A program made the position numbers and the translations under genes. The notes beneath the pieces were generated by a model. It was not told the origin of the DNA and made no database searches. It saw only the letters and a program-made list of their open reading frames with translations. 64,000 bases of DNA from Ktedonosporobacter rubrisoli (GTDB lineage Bacteria; Chloroflexota; Ktedonobacteria; Ktedonobacterales; Ktedonobacteraceae), in NCBI RefSeq assembly GCF_004208415.1, contig NZ_CP035758.1, forward strand, positions 10,292,001-10,356,000. The letters are read 5' to 3'. This document shows positions 9,003 to 19,016 of the stretch, piece after piece. Within the stretch, counting starts at the first letter, position 1. Every line of letters starts with the position of its first letter.

Positions 9003-9827
9003 GAAATCGCCTCCTTCCTTCTCTCTGGAGGATATATTCGCTTGCCTGCCTAACCAGGTCAATCAAGCGAGGCTTAGCGAGAAAGTAAGCCGAGGGGGAG
9101 CCTCCGCCGCTGCATCCGCATCCCCACAGCAGGTCTAACCCATGCCCTTCCTATCATACCACAACTCCTCTTCTCTGTCAGCAGGTAAGTGAAGAAATCT
9201 TCATTTTCTTTCGCAAATGCTCCAGTGCGATTCACTTACTCTGGCTGCCATTCGTAGAAACAATAGGGCAAACGACTGCTGCTTAATTCCCTGGAAGACA
9301 ATGTGCTGGCAACAGCACCGTCTGTGGATGGATCGATGTCCTGTTGCTTCTTACATTCAGCATAGCAGGTGTTACAACTCAAGTCAAGTATTCGTATCCT
9401 TTGATTTATGCAATTGGTCAATGCTTGCAGGATAATAGCGGCTGTGCAAAATTCCCCACACATGGAAATCTCTTCATCTACAGCCAACTTTTCCTGGCCT
9501 TTTTGGCCACTTTTCTTACATTTCTTTTCATCTTCTTGACTCTTATATGCCCTCCGCTAATGTGAGCAATTGGCTGTTTCGGTCCCTGCTCTCTGTCTCT
9601 TGTGCCCGCATGCTTGCAGGAAAAATCGTAGCTCTCCTGCTCGCGCATATGCCTGCTGCCGGTCTGCCTGCGTGAGCCATGTTCGGTGAAAAAAAGTGAG
9701 CACCCGCCGTTTGGGCACACTTCTTGCTAAGAAGAATAGTAGAAAAGTATTTGCGATCTATTTTGACTATCTTGGGAATTATCCCTGAAGTAGTTAATGT
9801 AAAGTGTGAAAGAAGGAGTGTTGGTTC
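9003..9827. other. Leader/intergenic region upstream of the sigma factor gene
   Basis: About 825 bases with only short, low-quality open frames in both directions. No domain or RNA family was recognised. The 3' end carries the ribosome binding site GAAGGAG for the sigma factor gene. The length leaves room for a regulated promoter region or an unrecognised small RNA. Confidence 0.35.
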
Positions 9828-10838
9828 ATGGGGGCTAGAAGAAATAGTAAAGTAGCTGGTAGTGTAGAGCAGGGTGTACTTGTGGCAACGAGAGGGAGAA
9901 AGTCGCGGGCGACAGAGGAGCAATTTGAAGAAAATGAGGCGGGCTTGGAGCAGGGATTTGCTGATGAGGCCGAGCTTGAGCTTGAGGAGGAAGTGGATCA
10001 GCGCGGAGCTATTGATGATTCGGTGAAACAGTATCTCAAAGAGATTGGGACTTATCCCTTGCTGACCGCTGAGCAGGAGTTGGAACTGGCAGAGCGCATA
10101 TCCCGTGGCGATGCCAGCGCACGGCAAAAGCTGATTGAGGCTAATCTGCGCCTGGTCGTCAGTATTGCTAAGCGCTATTCTAATCAGGGCTTGCCACTCC
10201 TTGACCTGATTCAGGAAGGCAATATTGGCCTGATGCGCGCTACACAAAAATTTGATTACAAGCGCGGCTTTCGTTTCAGTACTTACGCTACCTGGTGGAT
10301 ACGCCAGGCGATTAGTCGTTCGATTGCTGAATATTCGCGCAGCATTCATATTCCTGTGCATGTTATGGAACTTATTTATAAGATCAAGCGTATTGCTCGC
10401 CGTCTCTATCAAGAGCAGGGAGTAGAGCCTTTGCCCGAGCAACTGGCCGCTGAAGTCGGACTCTCCAGGGAGCGCGTCATTGAGTTGCTCAATGTGTCGG
10501 ATCAGCCAGTCTCGCTCGATGCGCCCATGGCCGATGATGAGGAATATCACCTGGCCGATGTGCTAGAGGATTTTAGCATGGTGCCTACGGAAAACCATGC
10601 AGCTCAGCAGTTGCAGCGGGAGCATATTGAAAAGGCTATGACAGTGCTAAATCCTCGTGAGCGGACGATTATCGAGATGCGTTACGGTTTAAATGATGGT
10701 CATTCGCTATCTCTGGATGAGGTTAGCGTGTTATTCCATCTAACGCGCGAACGTATCCGCCAGATTGAGGTGAAAGCGCTCCGTAAGCTTCGCTATCCTG
10801 AGCGCTACGATGGGATGAGAGATCTTGTGCGAGCCTAG
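9828..10838 (+). CDS. RNA polymerase sigma-70 family factor (group 1/2)
   Basis: 336 residues. Regions in order: a basic and acidic N-terminal extension; region 1.2 (DDSVKQYLKEIGTYPLLTAE); region 2 with ANLRLVVSIAKRYSNQGLPL, DLIQEGNIGLMRA and FDYKRGFRFSTYATWWIRQA (core binding and -10 recognition); region 3; and region 4 with LNPRERTIIEMRYGL and the -35-reading HTH LTRERIRQIEVKALRKLR. A full region 1.1 is not evident, so it could be the primary factor of a lineage with a short N-terminus or a group 2 alternative factor. Consensus-like TTGACA/TATAAT promoters elsewhere in the window fit such a factor. Confidence 0.9.
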   Translation: MGARRNSKVAGSVEQGVLVATRGRKSRATEEQFEENEAGLEQGFADEAELELEEEVDQRGAIDDSVKQYLKEIGTYPLLTAEQELELAERISRGDASARQKLIEANLRLVVSIAKRYSNQGLPLLDLIQEGNIGLMRATQKFDYKRGFRFSTYATWWIRQAISRSIAEYSRSIHIPVHVMELIYKIKRIARRLYQEQGVEPLPEQLAAEVGLSRERVIELLNVSDQPVSLDAPMADDEEYHLADVLEDFSMVPTENHAAQQLQREHIEKAMTVLNPRERTIIEMRYGLNDGHSLSLDEVSVLFHLTRERIRQIEVKALRKLRYPERYDGMRDLVRA

Positions 10839-11023
10839 ATGGAGCCCATACGCTACGAAACCACGGAAAAGCCCTCATTCTGGCAAATGGCAAAGCTACG
10901 CTTGCGGCGGGAAGAGACGTATCTTTCTCGCTCTGCCGCAAGCCTGCTAAGCCAGGCTAGAGCCCCAGAAGCATCAGAGCATTGCCTGAAAGGCTGGAGG
11001 GCTCTATAGTATACAATCAGTGA

Positions 11024-12143
11024 TTACGCTTCATCCGCTGTAATGACGCCTCCCGCTTGCTCTTGTAAGTAAGCGAAGATGAAAGGATCAACATCCCCAT
11101 CGAGATAGCCTTCGGTATCGCTAGTCTCGTGATTTGTGCGATGATCCTTGACGATATTATAGGGATGTACGATTACTGAGCGAATCTGCGTACCGAAGTC
11201 GGCCTGCACATGCTTGCCCTTGAGTCGCGCGGTCTCCTCTTCGCGCTTTTTTTGCTCCAGCTCATAGAGGCGCGCTTTGAGCAATTTCAAAGCAACCTCG
11301 CGATTCTGGATCTGTGAGCGTTCATTCTGGCAGGTAACGACGATCCCTGTGGGGATATGGCGCATGCGCACGGCTGAATCCGTCTTATTGACGTGCTGGC
11401 CACCCGCACCTGTCGAGCGGTAGGTGTCTACGTCGAGGTCCTCAGGACGGATAGTGATCTCAATGGTGTCCTCGACATCGGGCAGTACCTCAACCTTGGC
11501 AAAAGATGTATGCCGGCGGTGGGCTGCGTCAAATGGCGAGAGACGAATGAGCCTGTGGGTTCCAGCCTCCGAGCGCAGGTAGCCATAGGCATAGCGCCCG
11601 GTTATCTCAATCGTTGTACTTTTCAGCCCTGCCTCGTCTCCCTCGCTGTATTCGTAGATCTCGGTACGGAAACGATGGCGTTCGGCCCAGCGCAGATACA
11701 TGCGTTGCAACATTTGGGCCCAGTCTTGAGCATCGACGCCGCCGCTGCCCGCATGGATACTGATGATGGCGTTTTTCTCATCATGTTCTCCGCTGAGCAT
11801 CAAGGCGAACTGCAATCTCTCGATTTGCTGCTCGATAGGCGGTATCGCTTGCGCTACCTCGGCTTGCATTTCTTCGTCTGGCTCCTCCTCCAATAATTGC
11901 GCCAGACCTTGGAGATCGTTGAGTTGTGTCGCGATCCCCTGCCAGGTAGAGACTTCTTCGCGCAAGGCGGTTAGCTGCTGCATGTGGGTCTGGGCCTTAC
12001 GATTATCGGACCAGAAATCCGCAGCCATGCTTTCTTCTTCAAGTTTATTGATTTGTTTAGCCTTGTTGGCCAGGTCAAAGACGCACCATAGTTTTCTCGA
12101 CGCGTCTTTGTTGGCGTTCGATTTGATTTGTGAGGTCATTCAT
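11024..12143 (-). CDS. prfB: Peptide chain release factor 2, made by programmed +1 frameshift
   Basis: RF2 releases peptides at UGA and UAA. The conserved core carries SPF (the tripeptide region that reads UGA/UAA) and the catalytic GGQ in STGAGGQHVNKTDSAVR. The usual start is not in the main frame: an ATG at 12143 opens a 22-codon frame (MNDLTNQIERQQRRVEKTMV, then RL) that ends CTT TGA at 12080-12075. Slipping +1 at CTT and skipping 12077 continues with GAC CTG GCC in the main frame, giving 372 residues aligned to normal RF2. This CTT-TGA-C site is the classic autoregulatory frameshift of prfB. The usual upstream AGGGGG stimulator is weak here (TGGTG). Confidence 0.92.
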
Positions 12144-12242
12144 AGCAGTTATTTTAACATGCTTTCTAGTCAGTTGTCATATCCAAATTTTCTCAGTGCG
12201 CAGATGAGGTTTTCAGGCACCTGAGCTGTCTTCTCGGCTTGC

Positions 12243-13439
12243 TTAGCCCAGTATAAGGTGAGTAAGGAGCAAATGTCCTGGTTGGTTGCTGCCAGCTCCT
12301 GGTGTGTCTTCAATAAGGAGCAAGCCCGGCTGGTCAGCAATCGTGGTTGTATAAGGGATAATCCCTGTAAAATTTCCGTTGGCTTGCACGCCTGGCGCTC
12401 CGTTATTGAGGACATGCAGCGGTGTAAGCGTATGCGTAAAGAGCTGTATGCTCATCTGGCCTGCCGGCTGGCTCATTGCTCCTTTAAGCGTTATGGGCGA
12501 GTCTGCGGGAAGCGGCAGAGCCGCTTTATCGAGGAGAATACCAGCTGTCTGGGCATCCGTCACAAACCATAATCCCTGCCTGCCGTGTTGTATGAGGCGC
12601 TCAAGGGTAACCCTCACCTTCATCTGCAGCTCGGGTTGGAAAAGGAAAACGTGCGCTATGCTGCCGTTATTATCCTGTACTCTATCCTGTGGATCGTGGC
12701 CGGGCCAATGGAAGATGTCTTTTGCCATCTGCTCTGCCGTGATAAGCGGGTCGGACCAGGGAAGATTTTGTCCATTATTGGCCTGATCTTGTAATGCTTC
12801 GGCCTCGCTTCGGCTGAGCACAGGGTAAAGGCCGGGGAACTCTGTTTGTATGAACATACCATTATGCCAGATGTATTCCCGATAGATGTTCTGTTGGAGC
12901 GGTTGCATAAGCACTTCTTCTGACTGGGGAAGTGTGGTATCGAGCTGGCTAATACTCAGAGTATGGGCCTGGCTCATGCTGGCTGAACCTTGTATTAAGC
13001 CTTGCATCTTAAAGAGCAGGGTGAGGGCTGTTTTACTCTGCTGGGTGTTGCAGCCATAGACATAGACATCTAAGCGCTGTTGTGGACCTTTGTCGGTCAC
13101 CTGGACCAGGACCGATGGAGTTGCTCCTGTGATCTCATTGATAAACTGTATACCACTTATCTCTTGATCCTGGGGATGGAATTGCACAATATGCGAGTAG
13201 TCGGTGGTGCGCAGCAAACTGGTGCAGTTGACGGTTTGGGCCGGGTGCGTAGCTGTGTGGGCTGCTGCGATAAAGTGGATCAAGGCGATAAGGGCCAGGA
13301 TCGAAAAAAGAATGGTGAGCGGTCTGGGTTTCTGGCGCTTGTTGTCCCTGGGTAGATGAGGAGGATTTTCCTTCTGCAGAATAATTTTTCCTGGTGTTTT
13401 GGTTATACCTGGCATAGCCGCTGTTTCATCCCTTTCCAT
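12243..13439 (-). CDS. Membrane-anchored extracytoplasmic protein, function unknown
   Basis: About 398 residues from the ATG at 13439. In-frame starts exist further upstream (13463, and 13544 inside the preceding gene), and none has a clear ribosome binding site. A charged N-terminus is followed by one hydrophobic segment (PLTILFSILALIALIHFIAA) and then a large outer domain without a recognised fold. Repeated phrases such as DPLITAEQMAKDIFHWPGHD and LLIEDTPGAGSNQPGHLLL suggest a folded, secreted-side domain. It lies 58 bases after the zinc-ribbon membrane protein on the same strand, so the two may form an operon. No function is proposed. Confidence 0.6.
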   Translation of the reverse strand: MERDETAAMPGITKTPGKIILQKENPPHLPRDNKRQKPRPLTILFSILALIALIHFIAAAHTATHPAQTVNCTSLLRTTDYSHIVQFHPQDQEISGIQFINEITGATPSVLVQVTDKGPQQRLDVYVYGCNTQQSKTALTLLFKMQGLIQGSASMSQAHTLSISQLDTTLPQSEEVLMQPLQQNIYREYIWHNGMFIQTEFPGLYPVLSRSEAEALQDQANNGQNLPWSDPLITAEQMAKDIFHWPGHDPQDRVQDNNGSIAHVFLFQPELQMKVRVTLERLIQHGRQGLWFVTDAQTAGILLDKAALPLPADSPITLKGAMSQPAGQMSIQLFTHTLTPLHVLNNGAPGVQANGNFTGIIPYTTTIADQPGLLLIEDTPGAGSNQPGHLLLTHLILG

Positions 13440-13497
13440 ATACAGAGCTTGTTCTCTTCTCATTCTACAGAAGGGGATGAAACAAATTTGGCTTGAC

Positions 13498-14538
13498 CTA
13501 AGACCCTGAGCTGAGCTGACCCTCTTCGATTTTCCAGGTACCATTATTCTGCTGGGCCACGATATAATTGCCTGTATAGATTGTTTGCTTGAGCCCTCCT
13601 GAGGGGGCTTTTTCTGAGGCCTGAATGGTCACTGGAACCTTGACTGTCCCATCTGTCTGGGTGGTAATAGTTCCAAATGTCACTGTATCTTCTCGGGTAT
13701 TTTTATAGCCATTGCGAAAATCGGCAAAGCTCTGCTGCGTTTTGGCCGTATCGCTGAGCAAATTGTAGGCGCTGCGATAATTATGCTGATTGATAAAGGC
13801 GTAGTATTGTTCAATGACCTGTTTGGCCTGCGGCGGGGCGGTAGCTTCAACGGTTGGTGACGCTGCAGGCGTTGGGCTTATTGTGATGGTGGGTGTGTTG
13901 GCGTTATTGTTATCTGGCTGGGTACCATTATTGCCGATAGCGCTGTTATTAGATGGGCTATTGCCAATAATGCCCTGCTGACGCAAAACAAACCAGCCCA
14001 TCGTACCAAGAATCAGCACAAGCCCGAGCAAGATAAGAACCAGTGCCGTTGAGCGGCCTTTACGAGAAGGCGGCTCCTGGTACTGCATAGGCGCTGCCTG
14101 ATACGGATCGGCTGGCGCTGGATAGTTTGGCATGGCTGGCGGATAAGCGGGATAGCCTGCTTGAGATGCATAGTCACCCTCCATGTTCTGATATCTCGGG
14201 TTGGCCGGTGGCATGCCGGTAGCATAGTTTGTTCTATCTATGCTGCTGGTAGCTCCAAACGCCTCCTGCGGATTATAAGCTTGAGCGTTATTCTCGGGCC
14301 CGGGACGCAGTACCAACTTTTGTTGCCCTGAAGGAAAGGTGTTTGTTGGGTACGCTGGAGTCTGTGAAGCTGGCTTACGCACGAGCAGCGATGGTGAGGC
14401 TGTTGTTGGTGCATTGGGTGCATTATCTGGATCAATCAGATGAGGGTCAGTCAGCTCAGATTCTATGCTTGTGCCACACCGGGGGCAGCGCGTTTGACCA
14501 GAAGCTAATTGTAAACCGCATTGACCACAGAAAACCAT
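13498..14538 (-). CDS. Zinc-ribbon membrane protein with extracellular NTF2-like domain
   Basis: 346 residues with a strong AAAGGAG ribosome binding site. Residues 1-25 are a double-CxxC zinc ribbon (MVFCGQCGLQLASGQTRCPR, then CG). A Pro/Tyr/Asn-rich linker of about 140 residues follows, then one membrane segment (STALVLILLGLVLILGTMGW) and a Thr/Pro linker. The C-terminal domain begins VIEQYYAFINQHNYRSAYN, a start typical of NTF2-like domains found outside the membrane in Chloroflexota and Actinobacteria. Inside-ribbon, outside-domain topology is inferred. It lies downstream of lon and upstream of another membrane-anchored protein. Confidence 0.7.
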   Translation of the reverse strand: MVFCGQCGLQLASGQTRCPRCGTSIESELTDPHLIDPDNAPNAPTTASPSLLVRKPASQTPAYPTNTFPSGQQKLVLRPGPENNAQAYNPQEAFGATSSIDRTNYATGMPPANPRYQNMEGDYASQAGYPAYPPAMPNYPAPADPYQAAPMQYQEPPSRKGRSTALVLILLGLVLILGTMGWFVLRQQGIIGNSPSNNSAIGNNGTQPDNNNANTPTITISPTPAASPTVEATAPPQAKQVIEQYYAFINQHNYRSAYNLLSDTAKTQQSFADFRNGYKNTREDTVTFGTITTQTDGTVKVPVTIQASEKAPSGGLKQTIYTGNYIVAQQNNGTWKIEEGQLSSGS

Positions 14539-14680
14539 ACAAACTCCTTTCGGATCTCAGGCGGCTCGCTGAGGATAAATAAGTCAGTTGTTTTCATAAT
14601 GAAAGATAAGACATTATATAACGCTGCTACTAGAGATAATAGAATATAGATTTGAGTATACAGTTTTAATACCTCATTGC

Positions 14681-17164
14681 TTAAATTCCTTTATGTTTTC
14701 TTGCTTTAGCTGACTCTGTTGTCTGTGCAGGCAATGCTTGCTCCCTGGCTGGATCGGCATCTGTTATGTTTGCGTGTAAGACAGTTTGTATCACATCGTC
14801 CATATGTTCTACCGGCACAAATTGCAGGACTTTGATAATTTCTTGCGGAACATCTTCTAGATCTCTTATATTACGTTTCGGCAGGATAAAAGTTTTGATC
14901 CCGGCTCGATGGGCAGCCAGAACTTTTTCTTTAATGCCCCCTACAGGTAAGACGCGGCCACGCAGCGTAATCTCTCCAGTCATAGCGACATCGCGGCGCG
15001 TTGAACGCTTGCTTAAGGCCGAAATCAGCGCTGTGGCCATGGTGATGCCTGCTGATGGGCCATCCTTGGGGGTTGCTCCTGCCGGTAAATGGAGATGAAA
15101 GTCATATTTTTCATAAAAGCGTTTTTCTAGTCCAAAGTGTGCGGCGCGTGAGCGAGCGTAGGAGAGAGCAGCCTGAGCCGATTCCTTCATGACGTCGCCG
15201 AGTTGTCCGGTGAGATGCAGGCGACCGCGCCCTTCTAACAAAAGCGCCTCGACAGTGATAAGATCTCCTCCGGCACTTGTCCAGGCTACGCCAGTAGCTA
15301 TGCCGGCTTCGTCTTTTTCTTCTGCTACTGTGTAGTAATGCCGCTGAGGGCCGAGATATTCAGGAATTTTGCTGGCGTTTATGCGCGTCTTGGCACGCCT
15401 TCCTTCAGCAACCTTGCGGACGACTTTGCGTAGAATTGTGGCCAGCTCGCGCTCTAGATTGCGCACGCCTGCTTCATAAGTATATTCGCGGATAATGCGG
15501 TAGATGGCTTCATCGTTTATCTCGATATGGGTGGGTTTCAGGCCATGCTCCGCGAGTTGTCTGGGCAACAGAAATTGGCGCGCAATGTGTAATTTTTCTT
15601 CTTCCGTATAGCCTGGTAGCTCGATGATCTCCAGACGGTCGCGTAAGGCCTCTGGGATGGGATGTAAAATATTGGCTGTCGTAAGAAAGATGGCATGCGA
15701 GAGATCGTAAGGGACCTCTAAATAGTGATCGGAAAAGCTATTATTTTGTTCTGGATCTAGCACTTCCAGGAGCGCGGCCGCAGGATCGCCTCGAAAGCTG
15801 GTGCCGATTTTATCTATCTCGTCAAGGACGAAGAGAGGATTGATTGTGCCAGCGCGCTTCATTGTTTGAATGATGCGCCCTGGTAGCGCGCCGACGTAGG
15901 TGCGACGATGGCCACGAATCTCGGCCTCATCCTGGACGCCTCCTAGCGAGAGGCGCACAAATTTGCGGTTGAGAGCCTGGGCAATTGAGCGTCCCAGCGA
16001 GGTTTTACCCACTCCTGGAGGCCCTACCAGGCACAGAATCGGGCTGCGCATGCTACATGAGAGTTTGCGCACGGCAATATATTCAAGAATGCGCTCTTTT
16101 ACTTTGTTTAGTCCATAATGATTTTCATCAAGGATGATCTCAGCTTCCTTGAGATTTAGCCTGTCGGGAGTAGCTTTCTGCCAGGGCAAGCTGGTAAGCC
16201 AGTCTAGATAGGTGCGAATGATGGAGCTATCGGGCGCAATAGATGGCATCGCGTTAAGGCGATTGAGCTCTTTTGTGGCGCGTGTTTTGATAGCTTCTGG
16301 CATGCCACTTGTATGGATCTTTGTGCGCAGTTCTTCGTTTTCCAGGAGCCCGCTATCTCCCTCGCCAAGTTCCCTCTGAATAATTTTGAGTTGTTCACGC
16401 AAGAAATATTCGCGTTGATGTTTGTCAAGCTCTTGTTGCACCTGACTTTGAATCTGGTGTTCCAGCTCAAGAATGTCCAGTTCTTTAGCCAGGAGAATAT
16501 TGACCTGTTGCAGACGTTGTTCGATATCGAAAGTTTCTAGAAATCGCTGGCGAACGGCGGTGGGAGAGTCAAGAGAGGAAATAATGAAGTCTGCCATCGC
16601 GCCAAGGTGGTCGATGTTCATGGCTGTGATGTAGACTTCTTCAGAGAGCTCATTGCTCAGTTTGATACATTTCTCGAAGAGGGCAAGGGCCGCACGTTTT
16701 AAGGCTTCAAGGGCTAAAGTGGATTCTACTTCGTCCTCAATGATTTCGGTCAGCGCACGTATAAAGGGCGTGTGCTGAGTGAGCTGGAGCCGACGCAGGC
16801 GACGTTGCCCACGAATGAGGATGCTCAAAGTGCCATCCGGCATTTTGAGGACGCGATCAATAAAGCCTTCTACGCCGACTGTGTAGAGGTCGTCAACTCC
16901 AGGCTCTTCTAAATCTTCTTTCAGCTGGGTGACGACGAATAAGGCCTGGTTTTTGCCTGTAGCTTCTTCAATGGCCTTGATGGACTGGTCGCGTCCTACC
17001 AGAAGCGGCACTGTAGCGTTTGGTAGCAGGACGGTATTGCGAACGGGTAACAGAGGTAGCTCCAGGACTTCTCTCTGCTTCTCCTTGGAGCCATTAAGCT
17101 CATCGTTTGCCACTTGCTTGCTATGAAGCTGTTCTGGAGTTGCAACCTTGGTAATTTCATCCAT
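14681..17164 (-). CDS. lon: ATP-dependent protease Lon
   Basis: 827 residues, standard LonA length. N-terminal LAN domain from LPLLPVRNTVLLPNATVPLL, coiled coil around DKHQREYFLREQLKIIQREL, AAA+ module with Walker A GPPGVGKTSLGRS (about residue 380), Walker B LFVLDEIDKIG, then the protease domain with catalytic Ser in DGPSAGITMATAL (about 703) and Lys in VGGIKEKVLAAHRAG (about 746). It degrades damaged and regulatory proteins in the cytosol. The C-terminal tail is Ala/Lys rich. A good promoter sits about 100 bases upstream. Confidence 0.96.
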   Translation of the reverse strand: MDEITKVATPEQLHSKQVANDELNGSKEKQREVLELPLLPVRNTVLLPNATVPLLVGRDQSIKAIEEATGKNQALFVVTQLKEDLEEPGVDDLYTVGVEGFIDRVLKMPDGTLSILIRGQRRLRRLQLTQHTPFIRALTEIIEDEVESTLALEALKRAALALFEKCIKLSNELSEEVYITAMNIDHLGAMADFIISSLDSPTAVRQRFLETFDIEQRLQQVNILLAKELDILELEHQIQSQVQQELDKHQREYFLREQLKIIQRELGEGDSGLLENEELRTKIHTSGMPEAIKTRATKELNRLNAMPSIAPDSSIIRTYLDWLTSLPWQKATPDRLNLKEAEIILDENHYGLNKVKERILEYIAVRKLSCSMRSPILCLVGPPGVGKTSLGRSIAQALNRKFVRLSLGGVQDEAEIRGHRRTYVGALPGRIIQTMKRAGTINPLFVLDEIDKIGTSFRGDPAAALLEVLDPEQNNSFSDHYLEVPYDLSHAIFLTTANILHPIPEALRDRLEIIELPGYTEEEKLHIARQFLLPRQLAEHGLKPTHIEINDEAIYRIIREYTYEAGVRNLERELATILRKVVRKVAEGRRAKTRINASKIPEYLGPQRHYYTVAEEKDEAGIATGVAWTSAGGDLITVEALLLEGRGRLHLTGQLGDVMKESAQAALSYARSRAAHFGLEKRFYEKYDFHLHLPAGATPKDGPSAGITMATALISALSKRSTRRDVAMTGEITLRGRVLPVGGIKEKVLAAHRAGIKTFILPKRNIRDLEDVPQEIIKVLQFVPVEHMDDVIQTVLHANITDADPAREQALPAQTTESAKARKHKGI

Positions 17165-17261
17165 AGATTATTCCACCTGTGGGACCTCCGCCTTCTGGCG
17201 AGGGTACTTGACAAGTTAAATTATCGCCCTCTCAATAGAAATGAGTTAATTCGTGCGCCCC

Positions 17262-17290
17262 ATTATAACGTACCGCCTATGGTGAGGCAA
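17262..17290 (-). promoter_or_regulatory. Sigma-70-type promoter of lon
   Basis: On the minus strand TTGCCT (17290-17285) is followed after exactly 17 bases by a perfect TATAAT (17267-17262). The predicted transcript start lies about 90 bases before the lon ATG. No CIRCE element was seen. Confidence 0.55.
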
Positions 17291-17402
17291 TGAAATGCCG
17301 ATTTGTGCTAAATCTAATGGTACATTTGCGAGCGGGAGGGCCTGCTAGCCTGTTAAGCGTGTGCATTTGATGTGCATAAGCCTTGACCTATGAAATAAGG
17401 GG

Positions 17403-17912
17403 TTACAGGAGTCTGGCCATATAATACTCATCCACATATGCATTCTTCACGCGTAGAGCGTGCTTTCTTATGCCCTCTATCTCAAATCCACATTTTTTAT
17501 AGAGTGTGAGCGCTGCCTGATTGTGTACCATAACCGTGAGTTCTAAACGATGAAAATTGTTAAGGCGTGACCAGCTTTCCAGGACTTCGAAGAGCCGCGT
17601 GCCAAACCCTTGACCTGTATATGCTTGCAAAATGCCAATAACGATATAGGCAGTATGCGTATTCCGCTTAAAATTCCCACCGCTAGCTTCCAGGTAACCG
17701 ATAAGCTTTCCGGCCTCTTCTGCCACGAAGATCATCTGTCTTCCCCGGGTTAAGATCTGGGCAATTTGCTCACGTTGTTGGGGAAGCGTGGTTTCTCGCT
17801 CCCCCGGCTCAAGTAACATGTAGGTAGTCTCTTGATCGAGTTGTTGACGCAGTTGTAAGAATTGCTCTGCGTCTTCCTGCTGTATGTTTCTGATCAGCAT
17901 CTGTAAGTCCAT
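17403..17912 (-). CDS. GNAT-family N-acetyltransferase
   Basis: 169 residues. The acetyl-CoA pyrophosphate loop is visible as ILQAYTGQGFGTRLFEVLES (Q-x-x-G-x-G/A type), preceded by the beta-4 strand AYIVIGIL and followed by RLELTVMVHNQAALTLYKKCGF, the classic N-x-x-A-x-x-L-Y-x-K-x-G-F ending. This is the RimJ/RimL or phosphinothricin-type branch; the amine acceptor cannot be told. Freestanding gene. Confidence 0.85.
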   Translation of the reverse strand: MDLQMLIRNIQQEDAEQFLQLRQQLDQETTYMLLEPGERETTLPQQREQIAQILTRGRQMIFVAEEAGKLIGYLEASGGNFKRNTHTAYIVIGILQAYTGQGFGTRLFEVLESWSRLNNFHRLELTVMVHNQAALTLYKKCGFEIEGIRKHALRVKNAYVDEYYMARLL

Positions 17913-18137
17913 TCTCAGCCAATCCTGGGCGGATTTCCTGTAGAGCGCGCTTTTATATAGTACGCTTTTTACCCTCTTACCTCTCTCGTTTCAGTGCGCA
18001 CTCAAGAGAAAAAGCTCTACACAGGGAAAGGAGGCGCATGGGCCTGCGCGCTTCCCTCACCTAGTATAGAGCTTGCCATAATTTGCGTCTATGATCTGTA
18101 TCACAATTGTTGAGGAGAGGACGCTTGCGGCTGGAGC

Positions 18138-19016
18138 TTAAAGGAAGCGACGGCCTCCGCTAACGGATAGAAGCTGACCCGAGAGCCAGCGCGCCTGTTC
18201 CGAAGCTAAGAAGACGATGACATCGGCTATATCCTCCGGTTGCCCGACGCGGCGCAGCGGCGTCTCGGCCGCGATCACTTGCTCAGATTCCGGCGTGATC
18301 CAGCCGGTCTGGACTGGTCCAGGTGATATGATATTGACGGTGATCCCATAAGGGCCCAGTTCTACAGCGGCGGCGCGGCTATATGACTCGATGGCTGCTT
18401 TGCTGGCACCGTAGGAAATTTCGCCAGCAAAGCCAGGCGCACCATCGGTGCTGATGTTGATAATACGTCCCCAGTGGACTTTGCTAGTAATGCGCCGGCG
18501 CGCATATTCAGCCATCATCAGGGCCACGGCGCGGCTGTTTACTGCAAAGTGCTCATCGTGTCCGGCGGCGCTGATTGGCTGAGACGGGAAGCCATCGGGT
18601 GCCAGCGTCGTGGCCTCGGCTCCGGGAATGAAGGTATCTTGTTCGCAGTGATCAGCATTATTGACAAGTACATCTACCGGCCCAAAGAGTTTTTCTGCCT
18701 GTTCGAAGAGCAGAGGTATGGTGGCCGGATCAGCCAGGTCAGCCTCGATAGCCGAGCTGCGTCCACCGTGCTTACGAATAGAATGTACAACCTCATCAGC
18801 AGCTTTAGCTCTTATGGCATTATAAAAAGCTATTCCCGGCTCTTCGTCTGTTGTCGTGCTGCCTTGCGGTGAGGGCTCGCCTTGAGGAGGCAAGCGGAGG
18901 TAGTTGATGAGTATAGCGGCGCCCTCTGCGGCGAAGGCTCTGGCGGTTGCGGCACCGATGCCGTGATTGCCGCCGGTAATGAGCACAACTTTATCCTTGA
19001 GTCCTGACTGAATCAT
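18138..19016 (-). CDS. Short-chain dehydrogenase/reductase (SDR)
   Basis: 292 residues, slightly long for a classical SDR because of an insertion after strand beta-2 (residues about 40-75, Pro/Thr-rich). Cofactor motif TGGNHGIGAATARAFA near the N-terminus, VLVNNAD around residue 117, and the catalytic Ser-Tyr-Lys set in NISTDGAPGFAGEISYGASK. The C-terminus LASEQARWLSGQLLSVSGG is typical of FabG-like NAD(P)H-dependent oxidoreductases. The substrate is unknown. No operon partners. Confidence 0.85.
   Translation of the reverse strand: MIQSGLKDKVVLITGGNHGIGAATARAFAAEGAAILINYLRLPPQGEPSPQGSTTTDEEPGIAFYNAIRAKAADEVVHSIRKHGGRSSAIEADLADPATIPLLFEQAEKLFGPVDVLVNNADHCEQDTFIPGAEATTLAPDGFPSQPISAAGHDEHFAVNSRAVALMMAEYARRRITSKVHWGRIINISTDGAPGFAGEISYGASKAAIESYSRAAAVELGPYGITVNIISPGPVQTGWITPESEQVIAAETPLRRVGQPEDIADVIVFLASEQARWLSGQLLSVSGGRRFL

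Noticed and set aside
9543..10550. Long minus-strand open frame (335 codons) opposite the sigma factor gene
   Set aside because: It is the mirror of a highly conserved sigma-70 gene, lacks recognisable domains and a ribosome binding site, and reflects codon bias.
12170..12415. Separate small gene downstream of the membrane protein at 12243
   Set aside because: It overlaps the end of the better-supported frame and shows no start signal or domain.
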